From VRUE01 sp963737575 (lineage in GTDB: Bacteria; Actinomycetota; Thermoleophilia; Solirubrobacterales; 70-9), in the NCBI GenBank assembly GCA_963737575.1, contig CAVTTJ010000005.1, forward strand, positions 806,001 to 870,000: 64,000 nt of DNA. Reading direction: 5' to 3'. Numbering within the stretch: position 1 is the stretch's first letter; each line of letters opens with the position of its first letter. Position numbers and translations under genes: made by a program. Of the stretch, positions 1 to 8,392 are shown one piece after another. Below the pieces are notes generated by a model, which saw nothing but the letters and a program-made list of their open reading frames with translations, did no database searches and was not told the DNA's origin.

Positions 1-689
1 GCGATCTCCCCACCTATGAGCGCTGGTACGGCGAGCACGGCGCGCCGGAGCTGCTCGAGAACGCGGTCTACGGGCTGACCGAGCTCTACCGCGAGGAGCT
101 GGGAGAGGCCGAGCTGGTGGCGACGCCCGGCTGCTACCCGACCGCGAGCGTACTCGGTCTTGCGCCCCTCGCCGAGCGCGGCCTCCTCGCCGACGTCGTG
201 ATCGACGCCAAGCAGGGGGTCTCGGGAGCCGGCCGGGGAGGCGGGGACGAGATGCACTACGTCTCGATGGACGAGAACGCGTTCGCCTACAAGACCGAGG
301 GCCACCGCCACCGGCCCGAGATCGAACAGGAGCTGACCGCGCTCGGCAGCCCGGCGCCGGTCACCTTCGTCCCCCACCTGCTGCCCCTCGACCAGGGGGA
401 GCTGACCAGCTGTTACGCGACGCTGAGCGAGCCGGTCACAAGGGAGGAGGTGCAGGCGCTCTACGCCGAGCGCTTCGCCGGCGAGCCCTTCGTCCATGCG
501 GTCGACAGCCCGCCCGGCCTCCGCGACGTCCGCGACACCAACGAGTGCCACGTCTACGTCACCGTCGAGGAGCGCGGCCGCGTCCTCGCCTTCTCGGCTA
601 TCGACAACCTCTGGAAGGGTGCGTCGGGCCAGGGGGTCCAGAACCTCAACCTGATGCTGGGACTTGATGAGACAGAGGGGCTGACATGA
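1..689 (+). CDS. argC: N-acetyl-gamma-glutamyl-phosphate reductase, 5'-truncated by the window edge
   Basis: This is the third enzyme of arginine biosynthesis. It reduces N-acetylglutamyl phosphate to the semialdehyde with NADPH in the cytoplasm. The reading frame is open from base 3, so the N-terminal NADP-binding part (roughly 115 residues by family length) lies outside the window. The catalytic cysteine is visible in ATPGCYPTA (bases 120-146), and the conserved histidine region is HRHRPEIEQ. The GTG at 117 is internal, just before the active site, and is not the start. The stop overlaps the argJ start as ATGA (686-689), so the genes are translationally coupled. Identity is certain; only the N-terminus is missing. 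Confidence 0.96.
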   Translation, partial: DLPTYERWYGEHGAPELLENAVYGLTELYREELGEAELVATPGCYPTASVLGLAPLAERGLLADVVIDAKQGVSGAGRGGGDEMHYVSMDENAFAYKTEGHRHRPEIEQELTALGSPAPVTFVPHLLPLDQGELTSCYATLSEPVTREEVQALYAERFAGEPFVHAVDSPPGLRDVRDTNECHVYVTVEERGRVLAFSAIDNLWKGASGQGVQNLNLMLGLDETEGLT

Positions 690-1885
690 GTCCGGAAGCG
701 GACGCGAAGCGGAGCATTCCTGGCAGTGGCTTCTTCCACTCACGCTGGGTCGAGCCGCCCGCCGGGCTCGAGGAGCTCGACCCGGCCCGGCTCGCGCCCG
801 GGTTCGCCGCCGGGGCGGTCGCCTGCGGGCTGAAGGAGAGCGGCAACACCGACGCGGCGGTCGTCGTCGCCGCCTCCGAGGAGATCGAGTCGGCGCTGCT
901 CCTCACCCGCAACGCCGCCGCCGCCGCCCCCGTGCGGCTATGCCGCGAAAGCCTCGACTTCGGCTCGATCCGGGCCGCCGCCGTCAAGGCGGGAAATGCC
1001 AACGCGGCCACGGGCGAGCAGGGGATGCGCGACTCCGTCGCGATCCAGAAGGCTGCCGCCGAGGAGCTCGACCTCGACCCTTCCGTGGTCGCGATCGCAG
1101 CGACGGGGAAAATCGGCGAGGCGCTGCCGATGGACAGGGTCCTCGACGGGATCCGGCGCGCCGCCGCGGTCGTGCGCCCGGATGGCGGCGCCGAGTTCTC
1201 GGAGGCGATCATGACCACCGACAGGGGGCCGAAGCGATGCACGGTCAGCTGCGACGGGGTGACGCTCTCGGCTCAGGCGAAGGGCGCCGGGATGATCCAG
1301 CCGGACTTCGCGACGATGCTCTGCTTCGTCCAGACCGACGCGGTCCTCGACGGGCCCTACGGCGCCGAGGCGGCGCTGCGCGAGGCCGTCGACCGCTCCT
1401 TCGAGCGGATCACGGTCGACGGCCAGATGAGTACCAACGACATGGTCCTGCTTCAGGCGAGCGGCGAGTCGGGCCGGACGCTGCCACAGGGATTGCTCGA
1501 CGCCGTGCTGCTGCAGCTGGCGCTCGAGATCGTCGCTGACGGCGAGGGCGCGAGCCGGGTCGGGTGCGCGCGCGTCACCGAGGCGGCGAGCGCCGAGGAG
1601 GCCGAGCGGGCGGCCCGGGCGATCGCCAACTCGCCGCTGGTCAAGACAGCGCTGTTCGGCCACGACCCGAACTGGGGGCGCGTCGCGCAGGCGGCCGGGA
1701 TGGCGCTCGCCGGCGAGGAGCTCGAGGAGCTCGGCCTCGACCACATCGACGCCTCCGAGTTCGCCGGGGAGGGCGCCGAGGCGGAGGTCTCGCTGCGGCT
1801 GGGACGGGGCGACCACACCGCGCACGTGTGGTTCTCGGACCTCGGCTATGAGTACGTTCGGATCAATGCCGAGTACACGACCTGA
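686..1885 (+). CDS. argJ: Glutamate N-acetyltransferase / ornithine acetyltransferase
   Basis: ArgJ transfers acetyl groups from N-acetylornithine to glutamate, recycling the acetyl group of the arginine pathway. The usual 399-residue length fits. The self-cleavage site is clear: KGAGMIQPDFATML places the threonine nucleophile at about residue 210, where the proprotein splits into alpha and beta chains. GHDPNWGRV near the C-terminus is another family signature. The start ATG overlaps the argC stop by four bases. Whether the enzyme is bifunctional (also using acetyl-CoA) cannot be read from sequence; no argA is seen in the window. Confidence 0.96.
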   Translation: MSPEADAKRSIPGSGFFHSRWVEPPAGLEELDPARLAPGFAAGAVACGLKESGNTDAAVVVAASEEIESALLLTRNAAAAAPVRLCRESLDFGSIRAAAVKAGNANAATGEQGMRDSVAIQKAAAEELDLDPSVVAIAATGKIGEALPMDRVLDGIRRAAAVVRPDGGAEFSEAIMTTDRGPKRCTVSCDGVTLSAQAKGAGMIQPDFATMLCFVQTDAVLDGPYGAEAALREAVDRSFERITVDGQMSTNDMVLLQASGESGRTLPQGLLDAVLLQLALEIVADGEGASRVGCARVTEAASAEEAERAARAIANSPLVKTALFGHDPNWGRVAQAAGMALAGEELEELGLDHIDASEFAGEGAEAEVSLRLGRGDHTAHVWFSDLGYEYVRINAEYTT

Positions 1886-1892
1886 GGAATCC

Positions 1893-2732
1893 ATGACCAC
1901 CAGCGTCGACACCCTGCTCGAGGCCCTCCCCTACATAAGGGAGTTCCACGGGCGCACGGTCGTGATCAAGTACGGCGGCGCGGCGATGCGCGACGAGGCG
2001 CTGCGGGAGGGGTTCGCGACCGACGTCGTCCTCCTCAAGTACGTCGGGCTCAACCCGGTGATCGTCCACGGCGGCGGGCCGGAGATCACCGAGTACATGG
2101 AGCGACTCGGGCTCGAGGTCCGCTTCCACGAGGGGCTGCGGGTGTCCGACCGGGAGACCGTCGAGGTGGCACGGATGGTCCTGCTCGGAAAGGTCAACTC
2201 CGACATCGTCCAGCGCATCAACCGCCACGGCCAGCCGGCGGTCGGGCTCTCCGGCCAGGACGGCTCGCTGTTCGGGGCCTCGCCGGTGCCGAACGCCGAG
2301 CAGGTCGGGTTCGTCGGGGCGATCGACCGCGTCGACGTCGATGTCCTCAACCACATCGCCGCCGACTACATCCCGGTCGTCGCCTCCTCGGCCTCAGACC
2401 GCGACGGCAACGCATACAACGTCAATGCCGACGAGGCGGCCGGCAAGGTGGCGGCGGCGCTGCGGGCCTACAAGGCGATCTTCCTCACCGACGTCGTCGG
2501 TTGGCTCGCCGACCCCGCCGACCCCTCGACGCTGACCTCGCGGGCCACGGTCGCCGAGGTCGAGGAGCGGCTCGAGGGGATCGAGGGCGGGATGCGGCCG
2601 AAGCTCGGCGCCTGCGTCGACGCGATCCGCGGCGGCGTCCAGTCGGCCCACATCATCGACGGCCGCAAGCCCCACAGCCTTCTGCTCGAGCTGTTCACCA
2701 GGGCGGGCATCGGGACCATGGTCACGTCATGA
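1893..2732 (+). CDS. argB: Acetylglutamate kinase
   Basis: ArgB phosphorylates N-acetylglutamate, the usual feedback-controlled step of the pathway. The 279-residue protein shows the amino-acid kinase signatures VVIKYGGAAM (phosphate loop), VIVHGGGPEI and NVNADEAAG. An in-frame ATG exists at 1848 inside argJ, but I chose ATG 1893. It follows the argJ stop, has GAGGAA at 1885-1889, and gives the expected N-terminus with the KYGG motif near residue 25. The stop overlaps the argD start as ATGA (2729-2732). An N-terminal helix is present ahead of the KYGG strand, a feature seen in arginine-sensitive forms, but I cannot prove inhibition. Confidence 0.95.
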   Translation: MTTSVDTLLEALPYIREFHGRTVVIKYGGAAMRDEALREGFATDVVLLKYVGLNPVIVHGGGPEITEYMERLGLEVRFHEGLRVSDRETVEVARMVLLGKVNSDIVQRINRHGQPAVGLSGQDGSLFGASPVPNAEQVGFVGAIDRVDVDVLNHIAADYIPVVASSASDRDGNAYNVNADEAAGKVAAALRAYKAIFLTDVVGWLADPADPSTLTSRATVAEVEERLEGIEGGMRPKLGACVDAIRGGVQSAHIIDGRKPHSLLLELFTRAGIGTMVTS

Positions 2733-3916
2733 ACCTGACCGAGCTGAAGGATCTCGAGGAGCGCTACCTGATGCGCACCTACAGGCGCGGGGAGGTCGAG
2801 TTCGTCCGCGGCGAGGGCGCGCTGCTGTGGGACTCCGAGGGGAGGGAGTACCTCGATCTCCTCGCCGGGATCTCGGTCTGCTCGGTCGGCCACTGCCACC
2901 CGGACGTCGTCGAGGCGGTCCGCGAGCAGGCCGGGCGCCTGATGCACACCTCAAACCTCTTCTACACCGAGCCGATGGTGCGGCTGGCCGAACGCCTCTC
3001 GGTCTCGAGCCTCGGCGGCCGCGTCTTCTTCTCGAACTCCGGAACAGAGGCCAACGAGTGCGCGATCAAGATCGCCCGCAAGCATGCCCACCGGCGCGGG
3101 ATCCCGGCGCCGGAGATCGTCAGCTTCGAGCGCGACTTTCACGGCCGCACCTATGGCTCGCTGGCGGCGACGCCCGGGCTGGCGGCGAACCCGGCGCTCG
3201 GCCCGATGCTCGAGGGCTTCCGCTCGGTGCCGTTCGACGACGCCGCGTCCCTCCGCGAAGCGGTCGGCGAGCGCACGGCGGCGGTCCTGATCGAGCCGAT
3301 CCAGGGCGAGGCCGGGATCCAGCCGCTCAGCGAGGACTCCCTGCTCGCGGCGCGCGAGGCCTGCGACGCGGCGGGCGCGCTCCTGATCCTCGACGAGATC
3401 CAGACCGGGATCGGGCGGACCGGCTCGCTCTGGGCCTACGAGCAGACGCCGGTGCGCCCCGACGTCATGACCAGCGCCAAGGCTCTCGGCGGCGGGATGC
3501 CGATCGGGGCCTGCATCACGGACCCCGAGGCGGGCACTGTCCTGGAGCCCGGCGATCACGGCTCGACCTTCGCCGGCGGCCCGGTCGCCGCGGCGGCGGC
3601 GCTGGCGGTGCTCGACATCGTCGACGACCCGGCGCTGCTGCGCGCCGTGCGCGAGCGCGGCGGCCGGCTCCGCGAGGAGCTGGAGGCGCTCGAGGGTGTT
3701 CGCGAGGTCCGCGGGCGCGGCCTGATGCTCGGCGTCGGGCTCGAGGAGGGCCTCGACTCGACGGCGATCACCGCCGACCTGCTCGAGCGCGGCGCGATCG
3801 TCAATGCCCCTGAGCCGCGGACGCTGCGTTTGCTGCCGCCGCTGACGATCGAGGATGCCCAGGTCGACCTCGCCGTTGCGCTGATCGGCGAATCACTCCT
3901 AAGCTACGCATCATGA
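2729..3916 (+). CDS. argD: Acetylornithine aminotransferase
   Basis: ArgD is a PLP-dependent class III aminotransferase that converts N-acetylglutamate semialdehyde to N-acetylornithine. The 395-residue protein has the cofactor-contacting SNSGTEANE, FHGRTYGSLAATPG, LILDEIQTGIGRTG and the Schiff-base lysine in SAKALGGGMPIG. A longer frame begins at 2501 inside argB, but ATG 2729 overlaps the argB stop and gives the family N-terminus. The stop overlaps, as ATGA, the ATG of a 72-nt linker repeat at 3913-3984. No argF, argR or argH follows, so the remaining pathway genes lie elsewhere. Confidence 0.95.
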   Translation: MNLTELKDLEERYLMRTYRRGEVEFVRGEGALLWDSEGREYLDLLAGISVCSVGHCHPDVVEAVREQAGRLMHTSNLFYTEPMVRLAERLSVSSLGGRVFFSNSGTEANECAIKIARKHAHRRGIPAPEIVSFERDFHGRTYGSLAATPGLAANPALGPMLEGFRSVPFDDAASLREAVGERTAAVLIEPIQGEAGIQPLSEDSLLAAREACDAAGALLILDEIQTGIGRTGSLWAYEQTPVRPDVMTSAKALGGGMPIGACITDPEAGTVLEPGDHGSTFAGGPVAAAAALAVLDIVDDPALLRAVRERGGRLREELEALEGVREVRGRGLMLGVGLEEGLDSTAITADLLERGAIVNAPEPRTLRLLPPLTIEDAQVDLAVALIGESLLSYAS

Positions 3917-3984
3917 ACGCGGAGCGAGCAAGCATCCATATCTGTCTCTGTGCGCAGCGAGCGAAGCGTGAGGTGGCGTCATGA
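3913..3984 (+). repeat. 72-nt linker repeat with mini-ORF, copy 1
   Basis: This segment starts ATGAACGCGGAGCGAGCAAG and fills exactly the space between argD and the next gene. It contains a 23-codon ORF whose ATG overlaps the argD stop and whose TGA overlaps the next ATG, both as ATGA. Copies lie at 15007-15078 (same length and same double overlap) and 44233-44306. Inside it, GCGGAGCGAGCAAGC and GCGCAGCGAGCGAAGCG form a diverged direct repeat. Most differences between copies change the amino acid, which suggests the conservation acts on the nucleic acid rather than on the peptide. Function is unknown; it could be a coupling linker or a small selfish repeat. Confidence 0.75.
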
Positions 3985-4439
3985 ACGCGAGCAAGCTCCC
4001 ACCGGAGCGCCCCGATTCCGACCCCGTCAGCGATGCCGCCGAGCGGCTGGCCGACATCGTCCGCGCCGCCGAGCGGGCGGCTGCGTCGGTGATCGACAAC
4101 GCCGAGGAGCAGGCGCAGCTCAAAATCGACGAAGCGCAGGAGCGCGCCGACCGGATCGTCGCCGAGCGCCTGCGGGCGATAGCCGACGAGCTCGACCCGC
4201 CCGCCTCCGGGGAGACAGAGCGGCCGCGGCTGCGGACCGTCGAGGCGGTTCCCGAGCCCGCCGAGGCGGAGAAGCCGGTGACCCCTCGCCGGGCCAGCGA
4301 GGCCGGCGCGCGACTGCTCGCGACCCAGATGGCGGTCTCCGGCGCCAGTCGCGCGGAGATCGAGAACCGCCTTCGTACCGGCGCCGGGATCGACGACCCG
4401 ACCCCGCTCCTCGACGCGATCCTCGGCCCCAAGGAGTAG
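3981..4439 (+). CDS. Coiled-coil protein of unknown function
   Basis: I do not recognise a characterised family. The 152-residue protein has a long charged alpha-helical stretch (about residues 12-65, rich in A, E, R, D with heptad spacing, including AAERAAASVIDNAEEQAQL), a proline-rich linker, and a conserved-looking C-terminal block ASEAGARLLATQMAVSG followed by RAEIENRLR and LLDAILGPKE. The layout is reminiscent of small DivIVA/Wag31-like coiled-coil proteins of actinobacteria, but there is no DivIVA N-terminal motif. It follows the linker repeat with a four-base overlap and precedes a membrane protein by three bases, so it is probably part of the arg operon transcript. Confidence 0.7.
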   Translation: MNASKLPPERPDSDPVSDAAERLADIVRAAERAAASVIDNAEEQAQLKIDEAQERADRIVAERLRAIADELDPPASGETERPRLRTVEAVPEPAEAEKPVTPRRASEAGARLLATQMAVSGASRAEIENRLRTGAGIDDPTPLLDAILGPKE

Positions 4440-4442
4440 TCG

Positions 4443-4789
4443 ATGCACGACGACCCGACCCGGGTGATGGGACAGCCACCCGAGGACGGCGGCGGCAGGC
4501 CGCACGGCAACATGCGACTGCTGATCGCGGGGCTGATCGCCGTGATCGTCGGCCTCGTGATCGCGATCGTCGTCATCGCCGGCGGCGACAGCGGCAGCGA
4601 ATCCCCCTCATCGTCCACCACCGAACTGAGCACGACCTCTACCGAAACCACCGAAACGACCGGCTCGACGGAATCCTCGGAAACGACGGAACCGACGACG
4701 GAAGAAACGGAACCGACGACCCCCACGACCCCGACGACGGAAGCGCCTGAATCCGGCGAAGAAGGTGGAAGCGGCGGGCTCGAAGCGCC

Positions 4790-4793
<4 letters not shown>
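4443..4793 (+). CDS. Single-pass membrane protein with Thr/Ser/Glu-rich outer tail
   Basis: The 116-residue protein has a short N-terminal cytoplasmic part, one strong membrane helix (about residues 24-46, LLIAGLIAVIVGLVIAIVVI) and a low-complexity tail of about 65 residues made almost wholly of T, S, E and P. That composition fits an extracytoplasmic, possibly O-glycosylated stalk. It sits two codons after the coiled-coil gene, and its stop overlaps the argG start as TTGA. No enzymatic domain is visible. The location inside the arg operon may reflect simple co-transcription. Confidence 0.7.
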
Positions 4794-6054
<1,261 letters not shown>

Positions 6055-6055
<1 letters not shown>

Positions 6056-6207
6056 TGTCGAATCGGATCGGCCGGCTCGCCGTTCGCTACGCGATCCTCT
6101 ACCTCCGCAGGCGTTACCGGCGGCCGATCCGGGTGGGCGTCGGGCTTGCCGCCGTCGCGGTCGGCATCGCCGCATACTGGGCGAGCCGCGAAGTCCCGGA
6201 GGGCTAG
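6055..6207 (+). CDS. Small basic membrane protein (50 aa)
   Basis: This short ORF starts at an ATG that overlaps the argG stop (TGATG). It encodes an Arg/Tyr-rich N-terminus (RYAILYLRRRYRRPIR) followed by one membrane helix (VGVGLAAVAVGIAAYWA) and a short tail. The positive-inside rule would put the N-terminus in the cytoplasm. There is no recognisable family. The tight overlap with argG and the clear amphipathic-to-hydrophobic pattern support a real gene. Confidence 0.6.
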
Positions 6208-6243
6208 CTCCGGCCGCAAGATCCGTTGCGGCTTATGGTCGAC

Positions 6244-6263
6244 CTGTGAGTGTTTGCTCACAG
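6244..6263 (+). terminator. 7-bp perfect hairpin between argG unit and Rpf-like gene
   Basis: CTGTGAG at 6244-6250 and CTCACAG at 6257-6263 are perfect inverted repeats around a six-base loop. The hairpin sits 36 nt after the last argG-unit stop and 23 nt before the GTG of the next gene. There is no T-tract, so it may be a weak terminator, or an operator or mRNA structure of the downstream gene. Confidence 0.4.
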
Positions 6264-6286
6264 TCTCCGTTACCCTCGCCGGTCGC

Positions 6287-7270
6287 GTGCGGCGAATCTC
6301 TGCAACTGCCCTGCTCGTCTCGGTCCTGCTCGCCGGTGCCTCGGCCCGTGCGGCCGACATCGGCGCGCTCCAGAGCAACGTCGATCACGCCCAGGTCGAG
6401 GCCGGGGAACTCGCGTCGGAGATCCGCTCGACCCAGGAAGAGATGGCATCGGCGGAAAAGCGGGCCGCCGATGCAGCCTCGCGAGAGGAAAAGCTGAGCG
6501 CGCTGCTTGCGACTGGCCAGGAACGCGCGGCGCGGCTGGCGGCAAGGGTCGGGCGGACCCGCAATCACCTACAGGAAGAGCGGAGACGCCTGCGCCGGGC
6601 CCGCCGCGTCCTCGCCCGGCGGCTGGTGGCGATCTACATGAGCGGCTCGCCCGACTCCGCGAGCGTGATCCTCGGCTCCTCGAACCTCGACGAACTCGCG
6701 ACCAGAACCGAGTACCTCGATCGGATCCAGTCCTCCGACAAAGCGCTCGCCGTGCGGGTCGAGGAAGTCCGCAACGCGGTCAAGCAGGGGCTGGAAAGGG
6801 TCGCCGCGCTGAAGGCCCGGGTCGACTCCTACAACGAACGGCTCGCCTCCGCGCGCGAGGAAATCGCCTCGGTCCGGAGCCGGGCCGAGGCCAGCGCGGC
6901 TCAGCTCGCCACGCTGCGCTCCGCGCGGGCGTCCTCGTTGGCCGAGCTCAAAACCAAGATCGGACAGTGGGTGAACGAGATCGAGGAAGCGGAAGCCGCG
7001 AGCAGGGCGGCGGCCGAAGAAACGGTCGGGCGCTGGCTCGGCGGCCCCTACTCGATCCCGACCTACATCGTGATCTGCGAGTCCGGCGGCGACTACGGCG
7101 CCGTCAACGCCTCCAGCGGCGCCGGCGGCGCCTACCAGATACTGCCGTCGACCTGGGCGCTCTATGGCGGCGAAGGCGCCCCCCAGGATGCCTCGAAGGA
7201 AGAACAGGATCAGATCGCCGCCGAAATCTGGGCAGACTCGGGCGCCAGCGCCTGGGTCTGCGGCGGCTGA
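6287..7270 (+). CDS. Secreted coiled-coil peptidoglycan hydrolase with Rpf/transglycosylase-like domain
   Basis: I place the start at GTG 6287. It gives an Arg-rich n-region and a signal peptide (LLVSVLLAGASARAA) with cleavage near residue 24. Residues 25-235 form a long coiled coil like the N-terminal domain of PcsB/CwlO-type hydrolases. The last 80 residues resemble the lysozyme-like resuscitation-promoting-factor domain: IVICESGGDYGAVNASSG with the catalytic-type glutamate, then GAYQILPSTWALYGG. The expected role is cleavage of the glycan strand in the wall, with the coil probably acting as a regulatory or docking part. The longer in-frame ATG at 6146 lies in the preceding gene and would bury the signal peptide. 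Confidence 0.8.
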   Translation: MRRISATALLVSVLLAGASARAADIGALQSNVDHAQVEAGELASEIRSTQEEMASAEKRAADAASREEKLSALLATGQERAARLAARVGRTRNHLQEERRRLRRARRVLARRLVAIYMSGSPDSASVILGSSNLDELATRTEYLDRIQSSDKALAVRVEEVRNAVKQGLERVAALKARVDSYNERLASAREEIASVRSRAEASAAQLATLRSARASSLAELKTKIGQWVNEIEEAEAASRAAAEETVGRWLGGPYSIPTYIVICESGGDYGAVNASSGAGGAYQILPSTWALYGGEGAPQDASKEEQDQIAAEIWADSGASAWVCGG

Positions 7271-7342
7271 GCGCCGTTCCGACGCCGAGCTGACGACGAG
7301 AGGCGGCTGCTGCCGCAGGGCCCCCTCGGATCCGGGGGGGTC

Positions 7343-7376
7343 CCTGCACTTGACCACCCATGCGGTGGTCAACTAC
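7343..7376. repeat. Dispersed palindromic repeat, copy A
   Basis: TTGACCACC (7350-7358) and GGTGGTCAA (7364-7372) are perfect 9-bp inverted arms around a 5-base loop. The flanking CCTGCAC and ACTAC also match a second copy at 48279-48319, which shares CCTGCACTTGACCACC, a CATG-containing loop and GGTGGT. An 11-bp direct repeat, CCCTCGGATCC, lies on either side (7323-7333 and 7390-7400). The whole 7271-7504 interval otherwise holds no gene that I can support. Confidence 0.6.
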
Positions 7377-7504
7377 GGCCAGGTGGGCTCCCTCGGATCC
7401 CCAATTACCGGCCCAGCGACCCGGCGGCAATCACCGAGGCAGGCGCGGCGGCAATCCCCGAGGCGGGCCTGGCGGTCCGGCGCGGTCGCTACCTTGCGGC
7501 CGGC

Positions 7505-8302
7505 TTGCCCCACCTGCGCCCCCACCTGACCTACGCGAACGTGATGGCGACGATCGCGGTCGTCCTCGCCCTCGGCGGCGCCGGCGCCTACGCCGCATCG
7601 ACGACCAAGCTCGGCAAGAACGTCGTCAAGTCCCGCAACATCGCTGCGGGCGCGGTGAAGACCGCCGACATCGCCAAGAACGCCGTCAAGCGGACAAAGA
7701 TCGCATCCGGCGCGATCGACGACTCCCGCCTCGCCAACGGCTCGGTCGGCACCAACAAGCTGGTCGGGGGGTCGGTGACGACCGGCAAGATCGCCCCCGG
7801 CTCGGTCAGCGAAGGCGTTCTCTCCTCGAGCGTGCTGGCGAAGCTGAACACGATCGAAGCCGGAGGCGTCGTCCGCGTCGACGCCTCGAACGGGCTCGAA
7901 AGCTCGGTGCCGGCACACAACCTGATCCAGCGGGGCCCGTTCACGGTCTACGCCAAATGCTTCACCGGCGGCGGCCTGCAGGCCAGGGTCTATGTCTCGA
8001 CCAGCGCCTCCGGGGCGTTGATGCTCGGCGGCGGCGCCTTCCAGTTCGCCGGCGGGAATCCGAATGGGTACCTCAGCCCGAGCACCCCGGAGAACAAACG
8101 GATCATCGGCCAGTCGGGCGTCGCCGTCCCCACCGGCAGCGCGACGCTGGCGGCCGCCGCGACGCTCGTCTTCGGCGCCACCAACATCCAGGTCGGCGTG
8201 GTCGGGTTCGTGAAGGGGGCCGAAGTCGCGAGCGAAGCGAACAACTACGGCGGCGGGGCCTCGCGCTGCCTGTTCACCTCCCACGTCATCACCACCGGCT
8301 GA
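7505..8302 (+). CDS. Secreted decapeptide-repeat protein (LTYANVMAT family)
   Basis: The protein starts at TTG 7505 and has the N-terminal signature LTYANVMATIAVVLALGGAG, a signal/anchor helix. It is followed by at least six tandem 10-residue repeats of the form G-S/A-V-x-x-x-K-I/L-x-x (about residues 38-105), which could form a beta-solenoid-like rod. The remaining 150 residues form a globular domain with two cysteines. A second member lies on the other strand at 22903-23538. The family is abundant in Solirubrobacterales genomes as far as I know. The function is not established; a cell-surface role is inferred from the signal sequence. A terminator-like hairpin follows at 8307-8323. Confidence 0.75.
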   Translation: MPHLRPHLTYANVMATIAVVLALGGAGAYAASTTKLGKNVVKSRNIAAGAVKTADIAKNAVKRTKIASGAIDDSRLANGSVGTNKLVGGSVTTGKIAPGSVSEGVLSSSVLAKLNTIEAGGVVRVDASNGLESSVPAHNLIQRGPFTVYAKCFTGGGLQARVYVSTSASGALMLGGGAFQFAGGNPNGYLSPSTPENKRIIGQSGVAVPTGSATLAAAATLVFGATNIQVGVVGFVKGAEVASEANNYGGGASRCLFTSHVITTG

Positions 8303-8306
8303 TCGG

Positions 8307-8323
8307 TCCCCCAAACTGGGGGA
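8307..8323 (+). terminator. Hairpin after the decapeptide-repeat gene
   Basis: TCCCCC (8307-8312) pairs with GGGGGA (8318-8323) around AAACT, five bases after the stop codon. CGGT and ACCG can extend the stem across a small bulge. There is no T-run, but its position between a secreted-protein gene and dnaE fits a terminator. Confidence 0.55.
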
Positions 8324-8392
8324 TCACCGCTCAGACCGCGTGCCTTTTGTGACCTTGGCATCTGCCTCGATTGGCATGATCGGCCAAGAACG

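Noticed and set aside
3913..3984. Mini-ORF of the linker repeat as a conserved peptide gene
   Set aside because: Most differences between copies change amino acids, and copy 3 has lost the frame, so a peptide function is not supported.
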